64,000 bases of DNA, from assembly GCA_965178125.1 (NCBI GenBank), contig OZ237743.1:992001-1056000 (forward strand), in the 5' to 3' direction. Source of the stretch: Bilabrum cf. latius (taxonomy: Eukaryota > Bigyra: Bicosoecida > Bigyra > Bicosoecida). Of this stretch, positions 35,190 to 48,200 are shown piece after piece. Each line of letters begins with the position of its first letter. Position 1 is the first letter of the stretch. The translations under genes and the position numbers were made by a program. The notes beneath the pieces were generated by a model, which did not search any database, had not been told where the DNA came from, and saw only the letters and a list, made by a program, of their open reading frames with translations.

Positions 35190-38100
35190 ATGAGCACACA
35201 GCAGCAAGATAATACGTACGACTGGGGGGTAAGTCACCTGGTTAAGGGCGTCGTGCTCTCATCTATGAGCGAATTCGAATCTGTTCGTGCGACGCAATCT
35301 GCGCCAGTGGCTATGATCTCGTACTAGTATCGCAGTCTGGAGGTGACAGTGCCTTGAATATGGAACAGCTGGCGACTCCTGGAGCGCAGGACAGGGCTGG
35401 ATACGGCGCAGGTGATAAGAGTGCCCGTCGTGGTCAGGCGGCGGACACCCCAGCCCCACCAGCCCTGACTCCCTCCCAGACACCGTCGGGGAACGCCGTC
35501 GCGGAGCCGAACGCGCCCCCGCGGCAGGTCGGCCACAAGCAGGACGAATCGTCGGCAGGAGACGATTCCAGAATAGGAGGAACAACTAGTGCAGCCATGG
35601 TACGAACGCAGATAGATGCAGCGGGCAGCGACAAGCACGAGCAGCCGCCCTTGCAGGCCACCTTGGTTGGGGGCGGCGTCGCTGGTGGGGCCGCAGGCAC
35701 CACCCCGCCGCCCCCCCTTCGCAGAGCCAGGGCGGGGGGTGACGCCGATACAGGGGCCGCAGACGGTGGCATGCCCGATTTGCCGCCGCCGATCAAGCTG
35801 TCACAAGTGGGCAAAGGCGAGAGTTCCGGATCAGGATCCGGATCCGGGGCGAGGAAACCCAGCCTGTCAATCCAGGTGGCGACGAGACAGGAGGAGGGAG
35901 AGGGCGGCGAGGGGGTGGGGGCCGGGTCAAGTGGGGACGGCGCAGGTGAGTGGGGCGCCGATGCGCCCAAGCAACCGGATAATGGCTTCGCTGAGTGGGG
36001 TGACGCTTCCGGCGGTACCGGTGCTGGGGCTGGTGCAGGCGGTGAAGATGGGGTTGATAGTTGGGGCACAGGAGCGGATGCCGGCGCGGATGCCGGCAAG
36101 TCAGACGGGGGATCCTCGGGTGATACAGGGAAGAGCGATCCCAAGAAAAAGGAGAAGAAGCGCGTCACTCCCATCTCGACGAGCGGGGAGGCGGGGCCTG
36201 GCTGGGACGACGCTGCAAGTGGCGCGACGAGTGGCACCGGCAAAGCCGGGGGCAAGTCTGATAGTTCTGCTGCAGGGAACAGCGACGCGGGGGTGATGGC
36301 AGGTTGGAGCGACGAAGTCACGAAGAGCGCGCAAGGGGCCGGCAACACCGCGCAGAAAAAGGTGGACGTCCGCAATGCAAGGCCCTCCTCGGCTGCCTAC
36401 CTCGCGGCAGCGCGTCAGAACGGGCGCATGGCCCAGATCATGGTGCTTGACTCGGTGGGTAGCGGCAGCGGCATGTCTTATGGTGCGTATGGTAGAAGTG
36501 GAGTGAGTGCCGTGCCAGGCCAGAGACGTTCCAGAGACACCGCCTTCCCCATGCACGGCAGGTAGGCCAGAAGCGGTGCCCATCCCGCTGGCGAATCGCG
36601 CTACTCTGGAATCAGAGAGGAAGGCGCGATGGGACCCGACGAATTCGTTTCGTACGATGCGTATGGCCGCAGGCGGAAGCACCGTAGGACAGCAGCGGGC
36701 CGGCCCGAGTCACTGTTCGACAGCGTGGAAGGGGGAGCCGCGGCCGTGCTTCGAGGCAGCTATGGCGTGGCTGGCACCGGTGCGGGCAGGCGTTCCGGTA
36801 CAGGGGCTGGCGGCAGAAGCAGGGGCCGGGCTGCCTACGATGGCCATGGGAAGGGGTTCGCATTCAGCGCGCAGTCACGGTCCGACGCGAGGGCGCTGTA
36901 CGAGCACCTGCTGATCGAGGATCCCGCCGCCTTGGACGAGGCCGGGGAAGTCAAGGAGTAGCCCACGTTTTTGGAGCGGTGTGGCGGCTCGGTTGCGGTG
37001 TCTGCGCTCGACATCGGCCCCGGTACGGCGGCGGCTTCGATGGAGCTGCTGCCCTGGGAGCTGCCACCCGGTGGGAGAACAGAGGTTCCAGAAGGTTCGT
37101 CAACATCGTCGTCATCGAACGCCGCAGGCAGTGCGTATGCGGCTAGCGACGGCCATGCTCCTCGGAGGGCAGCTCTGCCTCGACGCAGGCGGTGGCGGAT
37201 GACAGGTGCACGCAGGGCTGGCAGCAGTGCGATAGGCGGGATGGGCGGCTTGGACCAGGGCATGGTAGAGGATGGGTCTGCCGGGACTGGGCAGGCACTC
37301 GTGGCGTATGGTAGCAGTAGCAGCAGCAGCAGCAGTGCGGCGGGTGCTGGCACAGGCACGCGCGCCCGGTCGGTGCTGACTGCAGTGTCTCAGCGGCTGG
37401 GCGAGAGGCAGGCCGAGTTCTCCGCGTCGACAGATCCCGTCGGTCTGGTGGAGGCCATGACGGCCCAGTCCAAGGGAACAAAGGACGTGGTGCCCGCCGG
37501 TGACAACTGGTTGTCGCGGGGCTCAGCCTCTGGAGGCTTTGCGGGTGCTTTGTACGGGCTCTGGAACACGGTGGGATGGGCGGTGGGACTCGGCGGCGAC
37601 GGTGATTCTGGTGGTCGACAGGACGGGGATCCTCGAGAGTCGCTGCAGGGCCGCTTCGAGAGCGAAATTGGAGCCGCTCAACATGCTGGCGTGGTGGAAG
37701 TCACCGACCGGGACGATGTGGCAGGTGACCAGGAGGTGCAAGTTGGGGAGCACGGCACAGACGTGTTCGACGCCCCCAGGGCAGGTGCTGCCGCAACCTC
37801 TGTGGAAGGGCCGATCAGAGTCACTGTGAAGTACGAGGAGCTGGCTGGTACGAAGCGCGGCAGCGCCGTGGTGCTCGTGCGGGACGCTGGTGCGGAGACG
37901 GTGGGGTAGGTTAGGGAGAGAGCCGCGCTGCTGCTCGGGAGGCAGGGACTCGGCTTCGGGCCGGCGCTCTCCAGACGACTCGCCGTGCTTTCAGACAGGA
38001 AAGCCAGGGAATTGCTAAAGGGTCAGGAAGTCTTCGGCCCCGCCCGATATGCCCTTGTGCCGGACACGGTCACCTGCCACAGCGCAGAGGCCAGGTCTCG

Positions 38101-39970
38101 GATCGGCGTGCCGAGCATGTCACTCCTGCCCCTCTCTGCCGAATCAACGAGCTTGCAGGAGGCCTTGCAGGTGAACACGGAGGGTCTCGGGGGCTCCCAA
38201 CCCTCTCACGCTGCCCTTGATGGCCTCACGTTGGCGATGATTCGCCTGGAGCAGCCGCGCTCGGAGGCCAGCGAAGCGGCAGCCCGTGCTGGCAGCGCGG
38301 GGCAGCAAGCCCAGGCTGCTGGTGAGGCGGAGGAAGAAGGGTACGAGAGCTGGGAGGGAGACTTCGACGACGAGGAAGAGGACGCTGTGGACGGCATGGG
38401 CGGTGGTGCGCGCGGTCGGGCTCGCACAATGAGCCGGAGCAGGTCGAGGAGCCTCTCCCAGCTGCGAGGTGCCGGCTTCGCCTCGGCCACGCGCAAGTAC
38501 AGCATCTCGGTGACCACATTCAACGTGCTCGCCCCCTGCCACTTCCGTGCGGCAAAGGGGAGCAAGGGCGGGGCGCCTGCTTTGGCGCTTCCCCGAGGGA
38601 AGCGGCGCGGTGGTGCCGGGCCCGACAGCGGGGCGCTTGGTTCTTCAACTCGTCGTGGCGCGCAGTCTCGTCGGGAAGCCGACAACCCGGCTTGGTGGCA
38701 GGCCCGTGCAGACCTTCTCTGCCGCATGATTCTGGCTCGTGGTGGAGACGTGGTGTGTCTGCAGGAGTTCTGGTGCGAATCGGAGCAGTACCAGCAATTC
38801 GTGGCGGACCGACTGAGCACTACCTATGACATTTTCATGAAGCAGAGGACCAAGGGGAAGCCAGACGGCCTAGCTACGCTCGTGCGACGGGTGCCGGTGA
38901 GGGCAGATGGTGGCCATGTGCATCGCATCCTCAGGCATTTCGGTGCGGACTTTGGCGGCGTCGGGAACAGGGTGCTGCACCTGACAGAGCTGGAGCTGCA
39001 GCCGCTGCCATCGCGGAGAGGCAGGAGAGGCCATGCAGGCGGAGCGGCTGCCAGCGGAACGGAAGAGGCCAGCGAGGGCGAAGATGAAGACTAGCACCAG
39101 CGCGTTGGGCCCCGCCGCGCGGTGGTTGGCAACGTGCACTTGACCTTCCCACACAACGAGCACGACCGTAGGCTGCGCTACTGGCAGGCTCTCATGGCCC
39201 TCTACAACCTTGAGAGATTTTCGGCGGGCATCCTGGGCGCCGGTGCCACGCCAGACGGCTCCAGACCTACCCCGCTGCGTGCGGGTGACCTTGAGATCAT
39301 CACGGGAGACTTCAATCTGCCTGCAATGGATGGGGACAGAGAGGGTGGGCACCCCTACCGCATCAAATCGGATCCCGTGTACCGGATGCTGTTGGAGCGG
39401 GGCTTTGTCTCTGGGTACCGCCAGTTGGAGCGAAGGGAGCCGCTGGCCACCCACGTGACTCACAGAGGTGACTATTCCACGGCTGATTTCGTGTTCTTCC
39501 GTGTTGTCGGCAAAGCGGGCGCGGGACTGCGAGTTGGGGGTCGCCCTGGCAGGGTGATCTCTCCCGTCCAGAGCTTTGACCGTTCGTTGCGGATTGATGG
39601 CGCCGGGGATGCTCCGAAGCCGGGCCCAGTCAGCGAATGTGCAGGAATTGCGGAAGCATACGCCCGCACTGCTTCGCTGTGGCCGTTCCAGATGGATGGG
39701 TTTGAGCTGCTTGAGAGACCCGTGGCAGGGTACTTTGCGTAGCCGGCAGTTTCTCTTCGCTTGGAACGGGTGGAGGACGATGCATACGCTGCCGAGGAGG
39801 CCGCTGGCGACGGTGCTGCTGCCCCCAGTGATGCACCGCAAGACGCATAGGCTCGTGTGTCCGCGGCCATAGTGTCTGAGCTAGAGGCTAGCGATTGGGC
39901 TCATGCTAGCGATCACCGGGCACTTTCGGTGGGTATTCTGCTGCAGGAGCTGGAGGGGCACCCAGCGTGA
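35190..39970 (+). CDS. Endonuclease/exonuclease/phosphatase (EEP) family protein
   Basis: A tiny first exon, 35190-35228 (MSTQQQDNTYDWG), a 107-nt intron (GTAAGTC...TATCGCAG), then 35336-39970; 1,557 residues, stop TGA. The first 1,060 residues are low-complexity (Gly/Ala/Ser/Asp). The EEP domain fills the C-terminal third: SVTTFNVLAPCHFR, VVCLQEFWCES (metal-binding Glu), NVHLTFPHNEHD, ITGDFNLPAMDG (GDxN) and, at about residue 1540, SDHRALSV (the catalytic SDH motif). TAGs at 36563, 36959, 37907, 39092, 39740 and 39848; the one at 39092 sits between the Glu and GDFN motifs, and the last two precede SDH, so every catalytic domain element is united only if TAG is sense. Could be an inositol-phosphate phosphatase, sphingomyelinase-like or deadenylase-like enzyme; not resolved here. 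Confidence 0.85.
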
Positions 39971-40230
39971 GCGAAGTAGCCCTAGAATCTACGCCGTGCT
40001 GTTTAGGCTGACCTGCAGTCAATCCGATCCTTTGGGTCACGTATGGCAGGGGCATGACTATTTGTGGATGCTTTGCTCTTGTAGGTGTTCGTATTAGGGT
40101 TAAATCCAGCAATACTTTCTCTATGTTCTAGTTCATGAGGACTAGACTGGGACCAACTACGGTTTGGGGCCGTTTTGTAAACTCGATCTTTGGAAGTGCT
40201 GGCGATGAAGCAGAAAAGGGCCCGCCCGAA
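39971..40230. other. Convergent intergenic region
   Basis: About 260 bases between the TGA of the EEP gene and the TAA of the ARM-like gene. Nothing recognisable. The small + strand frames around 40.1-40.9 kb are antisense shadows of the ARM-like gene. Confidence 0.6.
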
Positions 40231-42085
40231 TTACAAACCGATTGCACTTGCTCCACCAGAATCCCCAACACCTGGTCCACCCTTCAACTCGCCGCGCCTT
40301 CTGCGACGGACACGCAGGGCAACCGGGGTGAAAGCAAGTGCAGTGCCAACGGTGTCCTTGTTCACGTCAACCACCGCCGAACGGCGACTCTTCTGCTAGC
40401 TTGCCGCACCCCGTGCCTGTGCTGTGCCGCTGGCATCGAACCCGACTCCAGCCCCAGACGAGGACGAGGAAGGTGAGGCCAGCCCCTTGCGGCGGTGACC
40501 TCCCTTGCCCGTGCCCTTACCCTAGCCTGCCTGCTACTTGTCACTGCCTGCTCCGTCAATGTCGCCCGCAAGCAATGCTTGCTTCACCTACGAAGAAACA
40601 GCACTGCGTGCATTCGAGGCGGCTGCCGATGCCTGCTATTCAGCCTGTTTCTGGCTCATTGCGGCTCTCTTCTGCCTGGCTGCTAGAATGCGCTGCTGCC
40701 TCAGGTGCTCTCGGAACGACAGCTTGACATGCCCCGCTGCACCAGCTGCTCCCTCTCTTCCTTTCCTGCCAGGAGGCGCAGTGTCGGCGAATCCTCGCCC
40801 GGCCTTCCCGCGCATTTCCGCACTTGGTGCCCCCGAGGTCGCGGCGGAGGACTAGGGGGCTCGTTTCCCGTCGTGTCGCCCAGGCGACTTTGCCGAGCTA
40901 TTGCGCGAGTGCAGCTACTGCAGTGCCTATCCAGCGATCCGCTTGGCAGTCACGCTTCTTGAACGCTGCAGCGCTTGGAGCAAAGCATCTGCAGCCCCCA
41001 AGACATCTGCACAGGCCTTGGCCGAGCCCTTCACGCCGTGTTCTGCTGCGATGGTAGTGCTAGCCGGTGCATGGGTGCCAGCACCCGAGCTGGGCCCAGT
41101 CATGCTCGAAGCTACCCTGGCTGTTGCAGTATCGGCTACACACTGCTGACCCAGCGTCCCTGCAGTGCCCTGCATCTCCGTCTTGGACCGGATCCTGGGA
41201 GCGAGCACGAGCATGCAGCGGGCCGCAGCCTCGAGAATGCCCAGGTTGGCAGACGCTGCGAGAGGACGGATGCCCTCTAAGATTGCGGAGGGTGACCCTT
41301 CTGTGGTGCTTGAAGGAGGAGAAATGGGGGAGTACTGTGCAAGGGTCTTCGATCGTCGTAAGCTCCGGTGTTGTGCACGCTGGAGAGCCGCAGCATTTGA
41401 GAGGGGGGGGGGGGGGGGGGGGGCTATGTGTGACATGATTCGCCCAAAAGAATCCAAAATATGCAGCGTGGTTCAGATAAACTACGAGCCCGTTCTCACG
41501 TCTGGCAGCAAACGCAGCAGCTCTCGAAGCACTGCCGCGGAGGAAGGCCTTGTCGCCTCCCGCTCGCCTCAGCAGTGCTGTCACCAGAGCGGCCATGCCG
41601 TCGGATCCTATGGCTAGTGCTGCCACGGCTCCATGCCTAGAGCCACCAAATAACTCTTCCAAAGCATTTAGAGCGTTGCGCACCAGCGCACTCCTAAGAT
41701 GGGGGAGCAGCAAAGTGATTCCCCCAAGGGCAACTCGAAGTGCATCAGTGCCGTCCCGCGTCCAGATCTTCTCATCAAACTAAATCAAGCGACGGAAAGC
41801 AGTCACTGCAACAAATGCAGCAGCGTGGTCAATTTCACTGAGCTCTTTGGTTCTGAGGGGTCCGGCAGCCTTGTGCCCAAGCTGCAAGCCAGACTAGACA
41901 GCTTTGAGTGCATCGCTACCATCTGTGTCGCAGTCAAATGGTTTAAGCTCAGATTTGCTGGAAACAGCCCAAAATTGAGCGTCTTCAGCCGATGGGCGGT
42001 CGTCGTCTGTGGCGGTGCGCGTTTTCTTGCGTGGTGGCGCTTCGTCTGCCTGCTAGCTTTCTGTCGATACAGCACCGCTTTCCAT
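40231..42085 (-). CDS. Armadillo-like nuclear protein
   Basis: Exons 42085-41486 and 41334-40231 (151-nt intron), 567 residues, stop TAA at 40231-40233. The start MESGAVSTES-TAG-QADEAPPRKKTRT carries an SV40-like basic NLS. The first exon then shows ARM/HEAT-like helices (AVTAFRRLI-TAG-FDEKIW, LRVALGGITLLLPHLRSALV, NALNALEELF). Exon 2 continues with helices and a Lys/Arg-rich end (HLRQQRILAARQKRAAMSQK; ALRVRRRRRGELKGG). Eleven TAGs: 42053, 41894, 41780, 40927, 40915, 40852, 40636, 40588, 40534, 40522, 40396. Several are directly followed by CAG (TAG CAG), as in SES-TAG-QAD and QAE-TAG-QASAA. Because eight TAGs lie in exon 2, the standard code sees almost nothing here. The function could be nuclear transport or chromatin; not resolved. 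Confidence 0.75.
41403..41423. repeat. Homopolymer G21 (C21 on the coding strand) inside an intron
   Basis: Twenty-one consecutive G on the + strand, within the intron 41485-41335 of the ARM-like gene. On the transcribed sense it is a pure C tract about 70 nt upstream of the TTGCACAG acceptor, and could act as an extended pyrimidine tract. Its length is prone to sequencing error. Confidence 0.9.
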
Positions 42086-42254
42086 GAATGTTGAGGATTG
42101 CCTTCCCCTCTTCATCCCTTAATTGTGTTCGATGCAAACTTCGCAGCTGAGACGAAAGATCTGTTGATCACTACCCACGGTGCGCAAACGGCTCGCAACA
42201 AAACGGTTGCAACCACCACACTTGGCCGTACTCCTTGCTCACTTCGTGCTCGAC

Positions 42255-45200
42255 ATGTCCGATGTTGATTCAATGCTTCGTTCCGTCAATAGTATGCTCA
42301 CATCAGATATCCTACGGGGCTTGAAGACGAGATTTTTGCACGCCCAGAAACGAAACTAGCGTGATGGACAGGACGGCATAACAGTGGCAGAATTCGCTCG
42401 CGTCATGCTACCGGCCGCGAGACAATTTCGACCGAACGAAACAGATAGTGAGAAAACTTCGTACAGCATGGCAATTGAACTTCTTGAGGTGACGCGCGAA
42501 GCCCCATGCGTACTATACTTGTGTCAAACTCGACCCCAACCGCAGCCGCGCTCGTGGTTGATTTGATGGAGCTCTTCGATAGAATCGATCAAGATGGCGG
42601 TGGTTCTCTCGATTGGGATGAATTTACAACATTCTGTGTCGAGAATGGAATGAGAGCTACCTCAGTCAAGGAGAGAAAGCCCGTCATTAGGCATACGGTG
42701 AGTCTCGCAGTTGTCACGCCGGAATGCGGTGCCGGTAACGCTAGCTGCTGTTCAGCTATAACTCAAGTTCAATTCGCAACAACACTATCATACATTGCAG
42801 TACAAAGAAATACAGTCCCGCGACGAAGATCACGGTCAAGTTTTCTACAGGAACGTCGCCTTTTTCCGATTCGTGCCCGAGATTCAGCAGCTGTGGCTCG
42901 CTATGCAAGATAGCAACATCCTAATGGTCTACACGATAGATGGCCGTCTCATTGCCCGAATTCACGTAGCGGGATCGGCGGCGGTGCACAAGCCAATTGA
43001 CGTAAAGGGACTCCGGCCGCGGCAGGATGAGGATTTGTCTGCTGTTCACAACACGGTGCAAGGGATGGCTTCCACTGGGAAATACTCGCAGACCCAGCTG
43101 GTTGGGCACGTTAAAGCAGCACAGCAGGAATTAGATGCAAAATGGGCCGCGTCCTACCTGAAACAAGGTGCGCCTTCGTTCGGCAGCCGGAGCGCTCAGC
43201 TCGACCGACGACTGGCGGCCCACATTATGTCCTACGAAACGAGCAGGAAGATGGCGTTGAAGCTGGAGAAACGCTCCGCTTTGAAGCAGGCAAACATTAA
43301 TTCCAAGCGTGACGCAGTTCGAGAAATGGAAGCGCGCTCCGGCGGGCTGCTCGCCAAGTCGGCCGTTTCCAAGCGCCCGCAGACCGCCCCTGCCCGCAGG
43401 GCGCAGGCTAGACTGGCTACCGGAGGGAGAGACTGCTCCGAATTCGTGCCAGAGGAGCACAAGAAACAACTCCAGAACTACTCCGCTAGTACTCGCCGCA
43501 AAATCATCGAAGAGGAGATATTCAGGACATCTTTTCCGGAGACGAGCCAGGCTGCAGCGTATGTTGCCATGCGGCAGAAGCATAGGAGAAACCGCATCGC
43601 ATTGCGTCACCAGCTGCAGCGAGGCAAATACGCCATCAAACAGCATCGGAAAGACCGCCACGATGAAAAGCTGTCCACCGGCGCGGTGGACAGGAAGCAG
43701 CTGATGGCATCTCGCGTCACGGTCACTCGCAAGGTGATCGACCGAGAGGCACCGGAGTCGCGCAGGCGAGGCGTCGCGCAAGACGACTTGCCGTGGGAGG
43801 ACATGGCTATTCGACCTGCTTTTGCCCCCTCTGCTCCGTACCGCGGAATCTACGGCAAGTTCAGGAACGCCCCCACCAAGGTGCAGCCCAAGGTGCTGCG
43901 CGGGAAGCGGGTCCCCCCCACCATGCCCCAGCTCAAGCCGCTCGCAACCAGCAAGGTGTCCGGAGCAGTCATACCAGACACGTACCGGCATCTTTCCCCC
44001 GCCAAGCGAGCCTAGGCTCGTTCAAGCGAGCAGGCGCAGCCAGCCGCTGCGTTCAAGAACGAGAAGCAAATCACCGACGCGAGCAGGGCCAGCCCTCTCG
44101 GGCACTTGCGGTCGCGCGGCTACTCGGCTGAAGCGAGCGCATCCGGGTCATTGGACGAAGCTAATTCACGGCAGAACAAACCAAGTGGTGACGAAGAGAA
44201 ACCATTCGGCAAGGGGATTGACCATGACGCCAGAAATGCCGAGTACGACCCCGGCACGATCGACAGGGTTCGGGACTTTGGAGACGTGCCGATCGACCTA
44301 CCTCACAGCGCCACGGCCATCAGCTTGCGCAAGTGCGCCAACCAAATTGCACACGCTGAATACTGCCAGGTACCGATGGACGGCACGGGCAAGAGCGACG
44401 CTGTGGAGCACGTCATCGTGGTGTCCACCACGGACCAGGTACTCACTTTCTGGACTGTTTCCAACTTTCGAAGCCTCGGGCTTGTGGACACGACCTCTGT
44501 GCATCGAGAGCTGGTATGGAGTACCGCGGGAGAGGCTTTGTTTACTCGCACCGACAGCGGCAATGCAGTGCAGGTGTGGGACGCCCGCCTCCGGCGCAAG
44601 GTTCATTCGCTGGAGGACCCGACCGACCATGCAACGGCCCTATGCCGCATCAACTCCCTGAGCATCGTGTGCGCGGGTAGCATGGACACAAATATTTACG
44701 TGTACAAGGTTCCTGCGCTCGCATGGATGAAATCTGCGAAGCCGCGGCTGCTTGCAACCCTTGACGCTCACGCGCGAGGCATTCAGGCCCTCTCAGCTGA
44801 CGAAAGGAGTGGCCGCATGGTTTCCCTGGGGACGAGCCCGTCGGAGCTGTTCGTGTGGGACATGCGCCTGCTCCGCTTGCTTACAAAAGTCAGGGGGCAC
44901 ACGGAGGGAATTGTCGGGTTTGGCCTCATGTCCGCCGACCCTTTCCACCTCATGACGTGCGACTCGGTTGGAATCCTGCGCATGTGGTATGTCGGCAGCA
45001 CGACGCAATCGTCACTGACACAAATTCAGGTCAGGTCCACAAACACGAAGGCAAGCTTCCGGGCCGCCGCCATTGCATCTCCGCATTAGCAGGTGGTCGG
45101 CATTTCAGATCGGGTGCACGTGTTCAAGCGTGCTGCTGTTGCGTCGACCTTTCCAGTGCCTCACCGGGTACTGTATTCGGACGTGCTGGAGAGCTTTGTC

Positions 45201-48200
45201 GTGGCTGCAGGTGCCGACGTCCTCGTATATGATGCGCATACGGGCGAGCTCATCAACGAATCCAACGACATTCTGCCCGAGCCGATCGTGGAGATGTGTT
45301 TGGACCACCGCAGGCGGAAGGTGCTGGCTGGCGACACCGAGGGGAACATGGTGGTTCTCAACGTCATGAGCGGATTTGAGATCAAGAAACCAGTGCACAT
45401 GCACAACGACGATGTCACAGGAATCGTGAATGCCGAGACGGATGCGTGCTTTGTGACTGCGTCGTGGGATCGCGAGATCAGGGTGTACTCGGACCGCTAC
45501 GCTGAGAGCATGCCGCTGCTGCGCATCGCAGAGAACGCGCACGATGCCGACATCTTGGCAATGTCTTTCGACCGTGAGCTGAATGTGGTAGTATCCGGTG
45601 CGGCAGACGGTACAGTGCGCGTGTGGCGCTTCACTGATTTAGAGCCATTGCTGGAGCTCAAGGGTCACAGGGACGCCGTGACGGACGTGGAAATGCTCGG
45701 CACCGCTCTTCCCATGGTGCTCACCGTGGATGCGAGCGGAGCAATGCACGTGTGGGCGCTGCCTCCGTCCAGGTTGGCTGGAAATCTGCTCGTCAGGATC
45801 ATCAACAGAGGCCCAGCAAGCGGCATGTCTCCTCCACACACGGACACGGGCAGAGACCCGTGGCCGGTCGATCCCGCCGACTCGTCCCAGTTTGAAAGCG
45901 CGGTCCCAATCACCGGGGTGGAGGTATTCACCACCACCCGCGACTCGAAGACGAAGTCGAGTCGTTTGCGTCGACGCGGGCGGCAGCTGACGGCGGAAGC
46001 GCTCGAGGAGCAGGCCGCCATTGCTAAGGGCGAGCAGGAGCCTCGCGACTTCACGGTGTTTGACTTCGAGGTGGTGGAGCAAGAGACCGAAGACGGCTAT
46101 AACGGAGAGGAGCCCAAGCACGTCGTGCAGGTGATCACAGGTGATATGCAGGGCAAGATCAAGGTGTGGGACCTGTCCCTTCTGCTGGCACCCTTCGAGA
46201 TCGAGCCCATGGACCACCGAGCCATGGTTTGCAACCAGCCGACCTACGAACCACTCCTGCAGAAGCACCGTTTGTTCCCTCAGAATGCACCCCTTGCGTA
46301 CGATCCCAGCCAAGCAAAGCCCCCAACCCCCGGGCAAATGGCCCCGCTGACGGTTCAAGACCGCAGGATGAAGCGAATTAAGAGTAGCAGGGAGCTCTTG
46401 GAGGCTGCCGATGAGGCTACTGGGATGCGCGACCATGCGGCAGCAGGCACAATCGAAGCAACAGTAGGGGGAATTGGAAGAAACTATGAGGAACATGCAT
46501 CCAAGGCGCCTCCAAAAGCATCCACCAGTGGCCCTGGCAGGCAAGGCATGTCCTCAACGGGCTTGCCAAGGCCTGTCGCGGTCACCAGGAGACTCAAGGA
46601 GCGGCAGTACAAGGTCAAGGAGGAGCAACGGAGGGTTCGAAGGGGCATCAACCCCTCGTCAAAGCCAAGGGTCAGCAAGATACAGTACCCACTGCTCACG
46701 ATCCCAGACAAGGTCATGTCACAGCCAAAGCTGTCGAGAGGATGGTACTTCGCGAAACGTGGCATGCCTGCCCCTACGCTGCACTAGCAGCAGCGATAGT
46801 TCATTCACATGTCAACACCTTCCAAATCGATCACGTCGGATGCATTAGGTCAGATGAGCGCATCAGCTGGCCTGGTTCGCTCGCTAGGAGTGAGGGTATC
46901 CAGCGCGCAAAGCAGCCGAGCGGCCAAGCTGAGAGCATGGGTAGATTCCAGGGAGGTCGACTAGAAGCCACACTCGTCTTGGACCGCACACGTAGCTTCG
47001 GTCACGGGTCTCACGTACATCCATGAGCCAGCAAGCATCGCATCGTGTTCCCCGGACAGGTCTGTGAGAGTGTGGTCCATGTGGGGCAGGCCCATGGGTG
47101 TCATCAGCTCCCCGCCGCCACAAGATACCCGTGCAAAGATACCCGGACTGAAATCGGACGATAGCGATGATGACAATGATTTGGAAAGTGGTCGCCAAGT
47201 GAAGCAGTACCACAACCTGGAGAAGAAAGAATGTCCATGGTCCTTCCGAATCGACGTGCAGAGGAAGCGGGCAATCAAGTCGTGGGCTGCAATGCAAATC
47301 GTACGGTAGCTGGAGCGAGAAGACAAGCGCAAGAAACTGACGCCGTTTGGTAGGTTGCTGAAGAAGCTGGACATTCCCGGCCTGAGAGATGCCATGGAGT
47401 AGGACGAGGACGAGGACGTAGACGAGATCGATGACGAAACAGCCGTGACAAGAGCAGTGATGTCGTCCACTTTGTTGTCCTAGGCGGCAGGAGTACATCA
47501 AGACGCCTTTTTCCCGCCAGTGTCTCTGCAGTAGGCAAATGAAGGCTCTGCTCGGGCATTGCTGGAGCAGTATTCGTCGTTCTCGGGCGAACACAGCTCA
47601 GATAAACCGCTTGCAGAGACTCGAAGGTTTCGCACGCCGGACGAGCTGCAGCAAATCAAGGATATTGCGAGGGACACAGTAGAGGCAGCAGCCCAGCTCT
47701 TCTCTGATCACGCAGAGGCACAGGTGAGCAGCGTCAGTCATATGTTGGCAGAGTAGCAACAGCGAAAGAAGACCAAGAAGGCGTTCCCTAGCATCCACCA
47801 CCTGGCTTCCCCTAAGGCAAGCAAGGGGTGCAGAAGTGTGGCAAACGATGGAGACGCAGACGACGATGATACCTCCTACCAAGGCATCGGCGCTCTTCGT
47901 ATGGCCTACGTCGCCGTCACACTCGCAATGTTCTCGAGCGGTGCTGGCCAGCACAGCGGTCGGCTGGACACGGAGCCGGGCAGCACTGCTGGAGCTCCAG
48001 CCCAGCCAGCCGACGTGCAGAAGGGCAGAGACAGAACCCAGGCTGCAGAGTCCATGTTCGGGTTGAAAGAAAGCAGGCAGGAGATACGGAGGAACAAGTC
48101 TCTCGATAGCAGGCGGATGGCTTTGGGACTATCCAAGCATGGAGAATCTGCAGGTGGTACTCGTACCAAAGGCAGCAGTGCAGCGCGTGATGGCGAGAAG

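Noticed and set aside
35225-35300. tRNA-like tggttaagg...attcgaatc on the plus strand
   Set aside because: No cloverleaf closes; it is contained in the first intron of the EEP gene.
40135-40862. Plus-strand frames resembling small proteins
   Set aside because: Antisense shadows of the ARM-like gene; its minus-strand frame, read through TAG, is continuous and ends in TAA.
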